A stretch of 5,005 bases of DNA, from assembly GCA_025999735.1 (NCBI GenBank), contig BNXR01000122.1:1-5005 (forward strand), given 5' to 3'. Each line of letters starts with the position of its first letter. The first letter of the stretch is position 1. Of this stretch, positions 1-4,828 are shown piece by piece. The stretch is from Bacteroidia bacterium. Lineage in GTDB: Bacteria; Bacteroidota; Bacteroidia; Bacteroidales; Marinifilaceae. The notes under the pieces were generated by a model. It ran no database searches, had not been told where the DNA came from, and worked only from the letters and a program-made list of their open reading frames with translations. The translations under genes were made by a program, and so were the position numbers.

Positions 1-2
1 AC

Positions 3-647
3 GTCACCGCCACAGACGCGAAGGGTGAAAGTCAGTCCATCTCTTACATCGTCAACATCGGTAAAGAAGCATATAATATAGGTATCAATATGGCGGAGGA
101 GATGGATAAAAGCCAGCCCCTGCACATCCCCATTACAGCCACTAATTCGGCGCATGTCAAGCTATCCAAGCACTTACAGTACACGGTTTCCAAGTTGCCT
201 GCCCTCACCAACATAGACAGTGTCTATCAGGTGGATAAAGTGAAGGGTATCAAAACAGTGGCAGAGGGGAACTTTCAGACATGTAGTGTCTATTCAGGTG
301 CCTCTTCAAGTGCCGCGCCAAGTGCCTCTTCCAAGTGCAAAGATTCGCTGTACCTTGATTGCAGGACGTGGGAGTCGGGTGCGTACCTGTTGAATGTGGA
401 GGAACGGCAACATGACACTGTCCTCGTGAGTGAGAAGCGCATATTTTACCTCTACTCCCAACAAGACAAACGACCGCCAGTGCGGACTTATCTGTGGGTG
501 TCACCCCAAAAAGATGTGTGCGAGGTGGGCGAAGAGGCATCCTTTTTGGTGGGCACAGCCGCAAAAGACCTGTACCTATTGTGTGAGGTGTTCAATGGCT
601 ATCAAGTCATTAGGAGAGAACACCTTATTCTTTATTCACTTCTTTAA
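3..647 (+). CDS. Alpha-2-macroglobulin-like protein, fragment (5' end outside window, 3' end truncated)
   Basis: The frame is open from the left edge, so the ATG at 90 is probably internal and the true start lies outside. The translation resembles the middle macroglobulin-like (MG) domains of the very large Bacteroidetes alpha-2-macroglobulin proteins, envelope-associated and thought to trap proteases. Supporting stretches are GESQSISYIVNIGKEAYNI near the left edge, RTWESGAYLL (363-392), KRPPVRTYLWV (468-500) and VGTAAKDLYLL followed by EVFNGYQVIRREHLIL up to 632. In complete relatives, as I recall them, the chain continues for hundreds of residues after this motif, including the central A2M domain. 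Here LIL is followed by only YSLL and a stop. The gene is therefore broken at about 632, right against the next gene, and is probably not functional as the usual protein. A Ser/Ala-rich insert is coded at 298-338. Family assignment is fairly sure; the truncation rests on remembered family alignment. Confidence 0.75.
   Translation, partial: VTATDAKGESQSISYIVNIGKEAYNIGINMAEEMDKSQPLHIPITATNSAHVKLSKHLQYTVSKLPALTNIDSVYQVDKVKGIKTVAEGNFQTCSVYSGASSSAAPSASSKCKDSLYLDCRTWESGAYLLNVEERQHDTVLVSEKRIFYLYSQQDKRPPVRTYLWVSPQKDVCEVGEEASFLVGTAAKDLYLLCEVFNGYQVIRREHLILYSLL
298..338 (+). repeat. Imperfect 12-bp tandem repeat coding a Ser/Ala linker
   Basis: About 3.4 copies of a 12-bp unit beginning GTGCC: GTGCCTCTTCAA, then GTGCCGCGCCAA, then GTGCCTCTTCCA, then a partial unit. 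The period is a multiple of three, so it keeps the frame and codes a GASSSAAPSASSK linker inside the A2M-like fragment. The linker sits between the EGNF strand and the RTWESGAYLL strand, where a flexible loop would be tolerated. It probably arose by replication slippage. Confidence 0.7.
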
Positions 648-659
648 ATTTAATTAATT

Positions 660-1388
660 ATGGCTACATTGCACACAATTAAGGCGCACTTGTACAACAA
701 TGCGCTAACAGAGGACCCGAACGATTATATCGCACGGGTTAGTTCAGAACGTTCTTTGACTATCAAAGACATTTGCGAGAGCGCGGTAGCGCGCGGCGGT
801 GCGGACGTGTCCGCATCGGCAATGGAACATGCTACGAGTTTGTTCCTTAAAGAGATGGGTTACCGTCTCTGTGACGGTTTTGGTGTGAACACGGGCTACT
901 TTACTGCCACTTCTCACATCAAAGGCGTGTTCAACAGTCCCAACGAGCAGTTTGACCCTGCGAAACACCGTATGTTGTTTGAGATGCAGCAAGGTGCGGA
1001 GTTACGCAAAGAGTTGGAGTGGGTAAGTGTGGACGTACTCGGCGTAGCCGAGTCTGGGATGTACATTGCCCAAGTAGTGGACGTAAAGACAGGCTCGGTG
1101 AACGACCTGCTCACGCCCAACTACAACCTCAAAATCAGTGGGCACAAGCTCAAGATTGCAGGCGACAACAATGCCAACGGTATTTACTTTGTTGCTGAGG
1201 TAGGTGGTGAACGTACCAAAGTCGATGCTATGGACATTGCAATCAACAACCCCGGTGAGTTGATTGTGATAACGCCTGTATTGGCAGCGGGGATGTACAA
1301 GGTTGAGATTACGACGCAGTACACGCCGAGCAATTTGCTTAAAGAGCCGCGTACCACCGTGTTTGACAAAATCTTGACGGTGCAATAG
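660..1388 (+). CDS. HU-HIG / DUF4469 domain protein (HU-like DNA-binding domain plus Ig-like domain)
   Basis: This 242-residue protein has the look of the Bacteroidetes HU-HIG family. An HU-related domain covers about residues 1-125, with family-like stretches LYNNALTEDPNDYIARVSSE, DICESAVARGGADVSASAME and VNTGYFTATSHIKGVFNSP. A DUF4469 Ig-like domain follows (about 140-240), recognised by DLLTPNYNLKISGHKLKIAG and the closing LLKEPRTTVFDKILTVQ. HU relatives bind DNA and shape the nucleoid; the role of the Ig-like half is not established. There is no signal peptide or membrane segment. Length matches the usual size, so the gene looks intact. The start at 660 follows an AT-rich tract (648-659) typical of Bacteroidetes initiation regions, 12 nt after the truncated A2M-like frame. 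I see no promoter matching the consensus just upstream, so it may be read from upstream DNA. A hairpin begins two bases after its stop codon. Confidence 0.9.
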   Translation: MATLHTIKAHLYNNALTEDPNDYIARVSSERSLTIKDICESAVARGGADVSASAMEHATSLFLKEMGYRLCDGFGVNTGYFTATSHIKGVFNSPNEQFDPAKHRMLFEMQQGAELRKELEWVSVDVLGVAESGMYIAQVVDVKTGSVNDLLTPNYNLKISGHKLKIAGDNNANGIYFVAEVGGERTKVDAMDIAINNPGELIVITPVLAAGMYKVEITTQYTPSNLLKEPRTTVFDKILTVQ

Positions 1389-1389
1389 A

Positions 1390-1427
1390 TGAGAGGGTCT
1401 CTCATCGTGTTATGAGAGACCCTCTCA
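1390..1427 (+). repeat. Perfect 16-bp inverted repeat directly after the HU-HIG stop
   Basis: The arms at 1390-1405 and 1412-1427 are exact reverse complements, with the 6-nt loop CGTGTT. The hairpin begins two bases after the TAG stop, so it would stabilise the 3' end or help terminate. It lacks a following T tract, so it is not a classic intrinsic terminator on its own. It is the first member of a three-hairpin array. Confidence 0.85.
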
Positions 1428-1433
1428 ACGCTC

Positions 1434-1452
1434 GATGAGAAGGTGTCTCATC
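1434..1452 (+). repeat. Second hairpin of the array (GATGAGA / TCTCATC)
   Basis: A 7-bp perfect stem with loop AGGTG. The segment 1434-1458 repeats the segment 1388-1412 with two mismatches in 25, at a period of 46 bp, so this hairpin and the left half of the first one are copies of the same unit. Confidence 0.75.
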
Positions 1453-1457
1453 GTGTT

Positions 1458-1503
1458 AGTGAAGGGTGTTCACTCGTGAGAGTGGATGCCCTTCACTCGT
1501 TTT
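1458..1503 (+). terminator. Probable intrinsic terminator, third hairpin of the array
   Basis: The outer stem AGTGAAGGG (1458-1466) pairs with CCCTTCACT (1489-1497). Across a 4x4 internal loop, the inner stem CACTC (1471-1475) pairs with GAGTG (1480-1484). The sequence then runs CGTTTT. This is the only hairpin of the array followed by a T run, so it is the most likely terminator for the HU-HIG transcript. The T run is short, so strength is uncertain. Confidence 0.6.
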
Positions 1504-1578
1504 GTTGCAGATTGTTCACTCAGATGATGAGAGGATGAGGTCACAAACAAACAATAGAATGATTTTTTTGCATATTTG

Positions 1579-1610
1579 TTTGCATATTCCTAAAAAGGTA
1601 GTTACTTTTG
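1579..1610 (+). promoter_or_regulatory. Bacteroidetes-type promoter for the structured RNA and envelope operon
   Basis: TTTG at 1579-1582, a 20-nt spacer, then TACTTTTG at 1603-1610. This fits the Bacteroidetes primary sigma consensus (-33 TTTG, -7 TAnnTTTG, gap about 19-21). Transcription would start around 1615-1618. The T7 run and A/T-rich sequence at 1562-1578 could add upstream-element activity. Confidence 0.85.
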
Positions 1611-1616
1611 CGCCGA

Positions 1617-1862
1617 CATTAATATAGTAGTAATATTAACAATTTTTATTGATGAAGGAATAAAAGTGCTTTAATGCACATAAGATAAATAATAATAGCG
1701 TTTTGCGTTATTCTTGGTTTGCATTTTCCACAGCAAACTCGTTTTTACGAGTTATAGTATCGAGAGTAAGTTGGCGAAGCGTCGTTTATACGGCGTGGAA
1801 CGACTTGTAGATACTATAGGCGTGGAAACCTGCAAACCGACAGGTTGTTCCGCGCTATTTTT
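1617..1862 (+). ncRNA. Highly structured RNA: stand-alone sRNA or switch-like operon leader
   Basis: From the predicted start to the T run, this stretch holds many mutually consistent helices. Closing stem: AATAGCG (1694-1700) with CGCTATT (1853-1859). Helix 1: GTTTGC (1717-1722) with GCAAAC (1733-1738). Helix 2: AACTCGT (1736-1742) with ACGAGTT (1747-1753), sharing three bases with helix 1. Helix 3: TATAGTATC (1753-1761) with GATACTATA (1810-1818), enclosing AAGTTG (1768-1773) with CGACTT (1801-1806) and CGTCGT (1780-1785) with ACGGCG (1790-1795). Helix 4: GCGTGGAA (1820-1827) with TTCCGCGC (1848-1855), capped by ACCTG with CAGGT. The rest, 1617-1693, is A/T-rich leader, and 1863-1931 is an A/T-rich spacer before the lipoprotein. 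I cannot match it with certainty to a known family. Bacteroidales-specific RNAs exist in Rfam (for example Bacteroidales-1), and this could be one of them. No convincing protein is coded here. Confidence 0.7.
1820..1862 (+). terminator. Terminator-like hairpin at the end of the structured RNA
   Basis: An 8-bp stem (1820-1827 with 1848-1855, one G-T pair) and a contiguous 5-bp stem (1828-1832 with 1841-1845) are followed by TATTTTTA. That is a good intrinsic terminator shape 70 bases before the lipoprotein start. Its 3' arm could also pair with the second copy of GCGTGGAA at 1793-1800. The base of its stem overlaps the closing helix of the RNA. Termination could therefore be conditional. Confidence 0.6.
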
Positions 1863-1931
1863 ATGTACAATATTGAAGTTTCTAAAACAATTATTTATAT
1901 ACAAGTATTTATTAATTTAATTTTTATTATT

Positions 1932-2555
1932 ATGAGAAAGACAAGTTATGTAAAAGTCGCCTTAATGGGCGCAATCACAATCGCAGGCGTAATGATGACG
2001 GGCTGCGGAGGTAACAAACAAGTTGCCTCAAATGTACCAACCCCCAAAGGCGGCAATCCGTTTGGAGGTGAAACTTACGAACTTCCTTGTGCTAAAGACG
2101 GTAGAGACACCGATGAGTTTTTTGGAGCTGTCGGTATTGCTTCCGGCTCCAAAGAAAGAATGGATGAACTACAACTTGCTGCGCTTGCCAATGCTCAAGC
2201 CGCTATTCGACCAAGATTGAAAAACGCTTACAAGGGTACGGTAAGCGACTTTACTGGTTCTTTGGGCGACGATTCAGGAACAAACCGCGCTGTTGGGTTG
2301 AAACGTGCAGGAGATATAGTTATTGACCAAATTATTGATAATACAACCGTTTCCTGTGGACCACGCTTCACAGCAGTGGATGAAAAAGGTAATTTGACTT
2401 GCTATGTTGCCATCCGAATTAGCAAAGAGGAAGTGGTTGATAAAGTTGCAAAACGTATATCGAGGGACAAGGAATTGCAAATCAAGTTTGACGAACAGCA
2501 ATATCGCAAGCAAATGCAGGAAACCTTAAAGAAGTATAAAGAAGAACAGCAATAA
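1932..2555 (+). CDS. LPP20-like lipoprotein, first gene of a three-gene envelope operon
   Basis: This 207-residue protein has a lipoprotein signal: a positive N-terminus, a hydrophobic core, and MTGC with the lipidated cysteine at residue 25. After a Gly/Pro/Asn linker comes PCAKDGRDTDEFFGAVGIAS, then an Ala-rich helix (ELQLAALANAQAAIRPRL) and an ending strand LTCYVAIRI. That order resembles LPP20-type envelope lipoproteins of Bacteroidetes, where a G-x-G strand precedes an alanine-rich helix. The last 40 residues are a charged Lys/Glu/Gln helix, perhaps a coiled coil. The exact biochemical role is unknown; an envelope-bound structural or accessory function is inferred. An upstream in-frame ATG at 1845 is rejected because it lies inside the RNA hairpin and would bury the signal peptide; 1932 follows a typical A/T-rich initiation tract. 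The next gene begins 8-23 nt downstream, so they are very likely co-transcribed from the promoter at 1579. Confidence 0.75.
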   Translation: MRKTSYVKVALMGAITIAGVMMTGCGGNKQVASNVPTPKGGNPFGGETYELPCAKDGRDTDEFFGAVGIASGSKERMDELQLAALANAQAAIRPRLKNAYKGTVSDFTGSLGDDSGTNRAVGLKRAGDIVIDQIIDNTTVSCGPRFTAVDEKGNLTCYVAIRISKEEVVDKVAKRISRDKELQIKFDEQQYRKQMQETLKKYKEEQQ

Positions 2556-2578
2556 TCATAACCATGAACGAAATAAAT

Positions 2579-3436
2579 ATGAAACAGATATTAGTAAGTG
2601 CTTTATTGTTATTGCTTTGCGGGCAAGCAATGGCACAATGCGATAAGATAAAAACCAACTCGCTTGGGACACGAAAACACGCAAGCCCTGACTGGGTGAA
2701 CAACGTAGATTTGCCAAATGACAAACTACCGAAATCGGAATTGAAGGCATTCACAGGCGTGGGGGTATCCCACAAGGCTGCCGAAGCCGATATGGAACTC
2801 AAAATGAAAAAGTTTGTGAGTCAAAAAACAGGATTACGGGTGCGAATATCGTCCGATAGCGGTGATGACCAAACACGCAGTACAGACGAACTGAGCATTA
2901 AAGCGCGCCCTGTCAGCAATTACTGGGAAGAATGCAAGGACGGAACTATTTATTATAGCACCTTGTGGCAAATATCAAACAACCCTACTAGCCAATGGTA
3001 CGATATGAAGAATGTTTCTTTAAGTACCCGCTATGGTGTGGGGGTACGTCCATTTATCCCCGGTATGGCTCAGTTCTACAAAGGTCAAACAGGTAAAGGC
3101 GTTACATTTGTAATCCTTGAATCAGTCTTTTTAGCGGCTGGAGCAGGACTTGCATTCTTCGCAAATTCACAGTATGATGTAATAGGTACCCATACTTCTT
3201 CCGATAAAGTTCGCAATCAAGAGGACGATAGGTATTTTTATTCGAACTATAAAATGTCCATGCAGCTAGCCAATGGGGCATTTGCTGTAGCTGGAGTTGT
3301 GTATCTGATAAATATCATAGATGGTTACACCAGCCGCCCTAAGACACAGCGCATAAGGGTAGCAGCTGTACCAACCGTTAACCCAAACGGTATTGTCAAT
3401 GGGGGTGCAGCATTGACGATGAGTATTAAATTTTAA
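2579..3436 (+). CDS. Exported membrane protein, LPP20-like N-terminus and DUF5683-like two-helix C-terminus
   Basis: This 285-residue protein starts with a cleavable signal peptide (MKQILVSALLLLLCGQAMA, cut before Q20). I prefer the ATG at 2579 because it begins directly with the signal peptide; ATG 2564 adds five residues and is possible. Residues 35-80 (SPDWVNN, then FTGVGVSHKAAEADMELKMK) look like a shortened version of the LPP20-like pattern in the preceding gene. RPFIPGMAQFYKGQTGKG (157-174) is the proline-glycine motif seen before the membrane helices of DUF5683/TM2-like proteins. Hydrophobic segments follow at about 174-195 and 228-247, the second running into NIIDGYTSRP. The C-terminus ends in Phe after alternating strand-like residues. 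It probably sits in the cell envelope and may work with the lipoprotein 23 nt upstream. Function is unknown. The downstream gene follows after 18 nt. Confidence 0.7.
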   Translation: MKQILVSALLLLLCGQAMAQCDKIKTNSLGTRKHASPDWVNNVDLPNDKLPKSELKAFTGVGVSHKAAEADMELKMKKFVSQKTGLRVRISSDSGDDQTRSTDELSIKARPVSNYWEECKDGTIYYSTLWQISNNPTSQWYDMKNVSLSTRYGVGVRPFIPGMAQFYKGQTGKGVTFVILESVFLAAGAGLAFFANSQYDVIGTHTSSDKVRNQEDDRYFYSNYKMSMQLANGAFAVAGVVYLINIIDGYTSRPKTQRIRVAAVPTVNPNGIVNGGAALTMSIKF

Positions 3437-3454
3437 CCTTAAAAGAATGAAACG

Positions 3455-3865
3455 ATGAGAGTAAAGAATGCAATTTTAATATTTTGTGTCGGTATCGTTG
3501 CGATGCTGGCAATTCAGGCTTGTACAATTAAAGAGATGCCCGAAGAAGGTGGAAGTTCCTCCATAATAATGAGCGAGCCCTCTTTTTCCAATGGTGATTG
3601 GACTATTAGTTTTACCGTCTCAGGCAGTCCGAAGGCATATGTTCGTGGCATTTGCTACGCTACCCATAGTTCTCCTACTATTAATGATGTAACTAAAGAC
3701 ATTTCGTTTAGCCCGTATAGTGGCGTCGCTTGGAATTACATATCAGGTGAATCAGTCACGCTATCCGGTCTTTCAGCAGGCACCTATTATGTACGAGCGT
3801 ATGTATATTTCTCTGAAAGCACGGTGTCTTATAGTAGCAACGAAAAGAAATTTACAGTGGAATAA
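3455..3865 (+). CDS. Small lipoprotein with one fibronectin type III-like domain
   Basis: This 136-residue protein has a short basic N-terminus (MRVK), a hydrophobic stretch and a probable lipobox ending AIQAC (Cys 23), then a Glu/Gly/Ser linker. Residues about 38-136 form a single beta-sandwich of the FN3-like type common in Bacteroidetes surface lipoproteins. The pattern is RGICYATHSSPTIND, then LSGLSAGTYYVRAYVYF, then a final strand KKFTVE. In such proteins the domain often serves as a spacer or binding module. With only one domain and no catalytic part, this is probably an accessory surface component. It starts 18 nt after the membrane protein and closes the operon. The lipobox is weaker than that of the first gene (Q at -2), so lipidation is likely but not certain. 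No clear terminator follows; the palindromic repeat beginning 32 nt downstream could serve. Confidence 0.75.
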   Translation: MRVKNAILIFCVGIVAMLAIQACTIKEMPEEGGSSSIIMSEPSFSNGDWTISFTVSGSPKAYVRGICYATHSSPTINDVTKDISFSPYSGVAWNYISGESVTLSGLSAGTYYVRAYVYFSESTVSYSSNEKKFTVE

Positions 3866-3897
3866 CAAATACGAATAAGCACGAAATAGTCTGAATA

Positions 3898-4037
3898 GTC
3901 TTGAACCACGATTTTAATAAGTCTTGAACCATGATTTTAATAAGATTTACAAGATTAGCAAGATGAAAGAGGAAGGAAAGAGATGAGACAATTATCTTGG
4001 TCATCCTGATAATCTTGACAAAATCGTGGTTCAAGAC
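3898..4037 (+). repeat. Palindromic intergenic element, copy 1 (117-bp core at 3921-4037)
   Basis: The right end AAAATCGTGGTTCAAGAC (4020-4037) is the exact reverse complement of 3898-3915 and matches 3921-3938 with one mismatch. The left end is duplicated in tandem as two 23-bp units (3898-3920, 3921-3943; one C/T difference). Inside, CAAGATTAGCAAGAT faces repeated ATCTTG motifs near 3994-4017, so the element could fold into a long imperfect hairpin. The middle is purine-rich (GAAAGAGGAAGGAAAGAGATGAG). There is no transposase and no obvious target duplication. It is likely a non-coding dispersed element (MITE- or REP-like). A/T-rich repeats of this kind are familiar from Bacteroidales intergenic DNA, by recollection only. 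Confidence 0.85.
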
Positions 4038-4051
4038 AAGAGACAAGGAGG

Positions 4052-4070
4052 TTGCGGGTCAAGCCCGCAA
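4052..4070 (+). repeat. Short GC-rich palindrome (TTGCGGG / CCCGCAA)
   Basis: A 7-bp perfect stem with loop TCAAG, followed by TGACAG. It lies inside a 31-nt segment (4040-4070) that is absent from the second repeat copy, so it appears to be a separate module nested in the mosaic. Confidence 0.75.
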
Positions 4071-4080
4071 TGACAGATAG

Positions 4081-4108
4081 GTAGAGACGGGGTATGCCCC
4101 GTCTCTAC
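4081..4108 (+). repeat. 12-bp GC-rich palindrome following repeat copy 1
   Basis: The arms GTAGAGACGGGG and CCCCGTCTCTAC are perfect reverse complements around the loop TATG. It resembles widespread REP-like palindromes seen in many bacterial genomes. A related palindrome sits at the same relative place after copy 2 (4978-5005). Confidence 0.85.
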
Positions 4109-4126
4109 ATATTTACGCCCGCGTAG

Positions 4127-4147
4127 GGGCGACCCTCTCGGTCGCCC
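4127..4147 (+). repeat. GC-rich palindrome (GGGCGACC / GGTCGCCC)
   Basis: An 8-bp perfect stem with loop CTCTC, 18 nt after the preceding palindrome. It is the third kind of short palindrome in the gene-free stretch 3866-4206. The rest of that stretch, 4148-4195, shows nothing I can name. Confidence 0.75.
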
Positions 4148-4199
4148 ATGATAATGTTCATAATACATGGGGGCAGACCGCAAATAATCGGGTAGTTGC

Positions 4200-4229
4200 T
4201 TGTGGAATGGGAAAAGTTGTTTACCTTTG
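4200..4229 (+). promoter_or_regulatory. Bacteroidetes-type promoter of the HigB-like gene
   Basis: TTG at 4200-4202, exactly 19 nt, then TACCTTTG at 4222-4229, a full match to the -7 consensus TAnnTTTG. The start of transcription would be near 4234-4237. That lies downstream of the ATG at 4207 and just before the family-like toxin start at 4249. Confidence 0.8.
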
Positions 4230-4542
4230 TGGCGAGAAGTATAATAAGATACAAATACTTAACAAGATAGAAATTGAACAATACATGCTAAAGCATGCGA
4301 TTACTCAGAGTGCGTTACAAGCATGGATAGATAAAGTAGAAGCCGTCGAATGGAAAAACCACAACGACCTAAAACAACTTTTCCCGTCTGCCGATTATGT
4401 AGGTAATGCTCGCTATGTATTTAATATCAAAGGGAATGGATATAGAATAGTAGCCGTTGTTGTTTTTGTAATGGGTTTTATATCTATTCGATTTATCGGC
4501 ACACATGCAGAGTATGATAAAATAGATTGTGCAACAATTTAA
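4207..4542 (+). CDS. higB: HigB-family toxin (RelE-like mRNA interferase), start codon problematic
   Basis: The C-terminal part is unmistakably of the Bacteroidetes HigB type: WIDKVEAVEWKNHNDLK, FPSADYVGNARYVFNIKGN, YRIV, then IRFIGTHAEYDKID near the end. HigB toxins cut mRNA on the ribosome and are held in check by HigA. The frame from ATG 4207 gives 111 residues, but the first 14 (MGKVVYLCGEKYNK) overlap the -7 promoter element and look unlike the family. Starting at codon 4249 gives 97 residues, the usual family size, beginning QILNKIEIEQY after an ATA codon. No ATG, GTG or TTG lies in frame between 4207 and 4285. The toxin is therefore either started at ATA, started weakly at ATG 4285 with loss of the first strand, or silenced by an ATG-to-ATA change. 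The antitoxin follows 12 nt after the stop, the toxin-first order usual for higBA. Confidence 0.8.
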   Translation: MGKVVYLCGEKYNKIQILNKIEIEQYMLKHAITQSALQAWIDKVEAVEWKNHNDLKQLFPSADYVGNARYVFNIKGNGYRIVAVVVFVMGFISIRFIGTHAEYDKIDCATI

Positions 4543-4554
4543 AGTATAGTTGAT

Positions 4555-4806
4555 ATGGATTTACAAACATTACAAAAAGTAGAAACGCGAGAGCAATATG
4601 ATGCTATCCGTATGCGCGTGGACGAACTAATAAAAGAAACCACCGAAAAAGGTTTGTTGGAATCAAATGCCGACAATGATTATATCCGCGAAATAGGAAG
4701 ACTTGGGATATTAGGTGCTCAATATGAGAACGAATATTATCCGTTTCAATGTCTTAAAGTAAGAAACAAACACCGCTCATCAAAAACATTCCACCTGATA
4801 GGCTGA
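4555..4806 (+). pseudogene. higA: HigA-like antitoxin, frameshifted and truncated before its DNA-binding domain
   Basis: Residues 1-72 match the N-terminal part of antitoxins paired with Bacteroidetes HigB: MDLQTLQKVETREQYDAI, RVDELIKETTEKGLLE, then DNDYIREIGRLGILGAQYE and LKVRNK. Relatives of about 135 residues then continue with PLI-x-x-I and a C-terminal Xre-type helix-turn-helix. Here the open frame instead reads HRSSKTFHLIG and stops at 83 residues. Reading from 4773 in another frame gives PLIKNI, so a one-base loss near 4768-4773, perhaps in the A/C-rich run, is likely. Even in that frame the match ends after PLIKNI and a stop follows at once (TAA at 4815-4817). The helix-turn-helix is absent, replaced by sequence leading into repeat copy 2. 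Autoregulation through DNA binding should be lost; some toxin binding by the remaining half cannot be excluded. Confidence 0.75.
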
Positions 4807-4828
4807 ATGTTCGATAACGCAGAGCGTT

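Noticed and set aside
250..564. Long minus-strand open frame opposite the A2M-like fragment
   Set aside because: It is the shadow of a well-supported plus-strand coding region and has no recognisable domain.
1694..1862. tRNA, tmRNA or 6S RNA
   Set aside because: There is no cloverleaf or CCA end, no tag-coding frame, and the fold is multi-branched instead of the single long bulged hairpin of 6S RNA.
1714..1920. Plus-strand open frame of 68 codons in the leader
   Set aside because: It runs through several strong RNA stems and the terminator-like hairpin and resembles no protein; the structure explains the sequence better.
1845..1931. Upstream in-frame ATG extending the lipoprotein by 29 residues
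   Set aside because: It lies in the hairpin at 1820-1855 and would place the lipoprotein signal in the interior; 1932 gives a normal signal peptide.
3103..3110. TACATTTG, a match to the -7 promoter consensus
   Set aside because: It is inside a conserved-looking coding region with no TTTG or TTG element at 19-21 nt upstream, so it is probably chance.
3898..4037. Insertion sequence or transposon
   Set aside because: Terminal inverted repeats exist, but there is no transposase in the window and no flanking target duplication that I can see; non-coding dispersed repeat is as far as the evidence goes.
3852..4046. Minus-strand open frame of 64 codons across repeat copy 1
   Set aside because: It lies within the palindromic element, and a matching frame of 60 codons occurs over copy 2 (4780-4962). 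The shared peptide is explained by the repeat DNA itself; there is no start context or domain.
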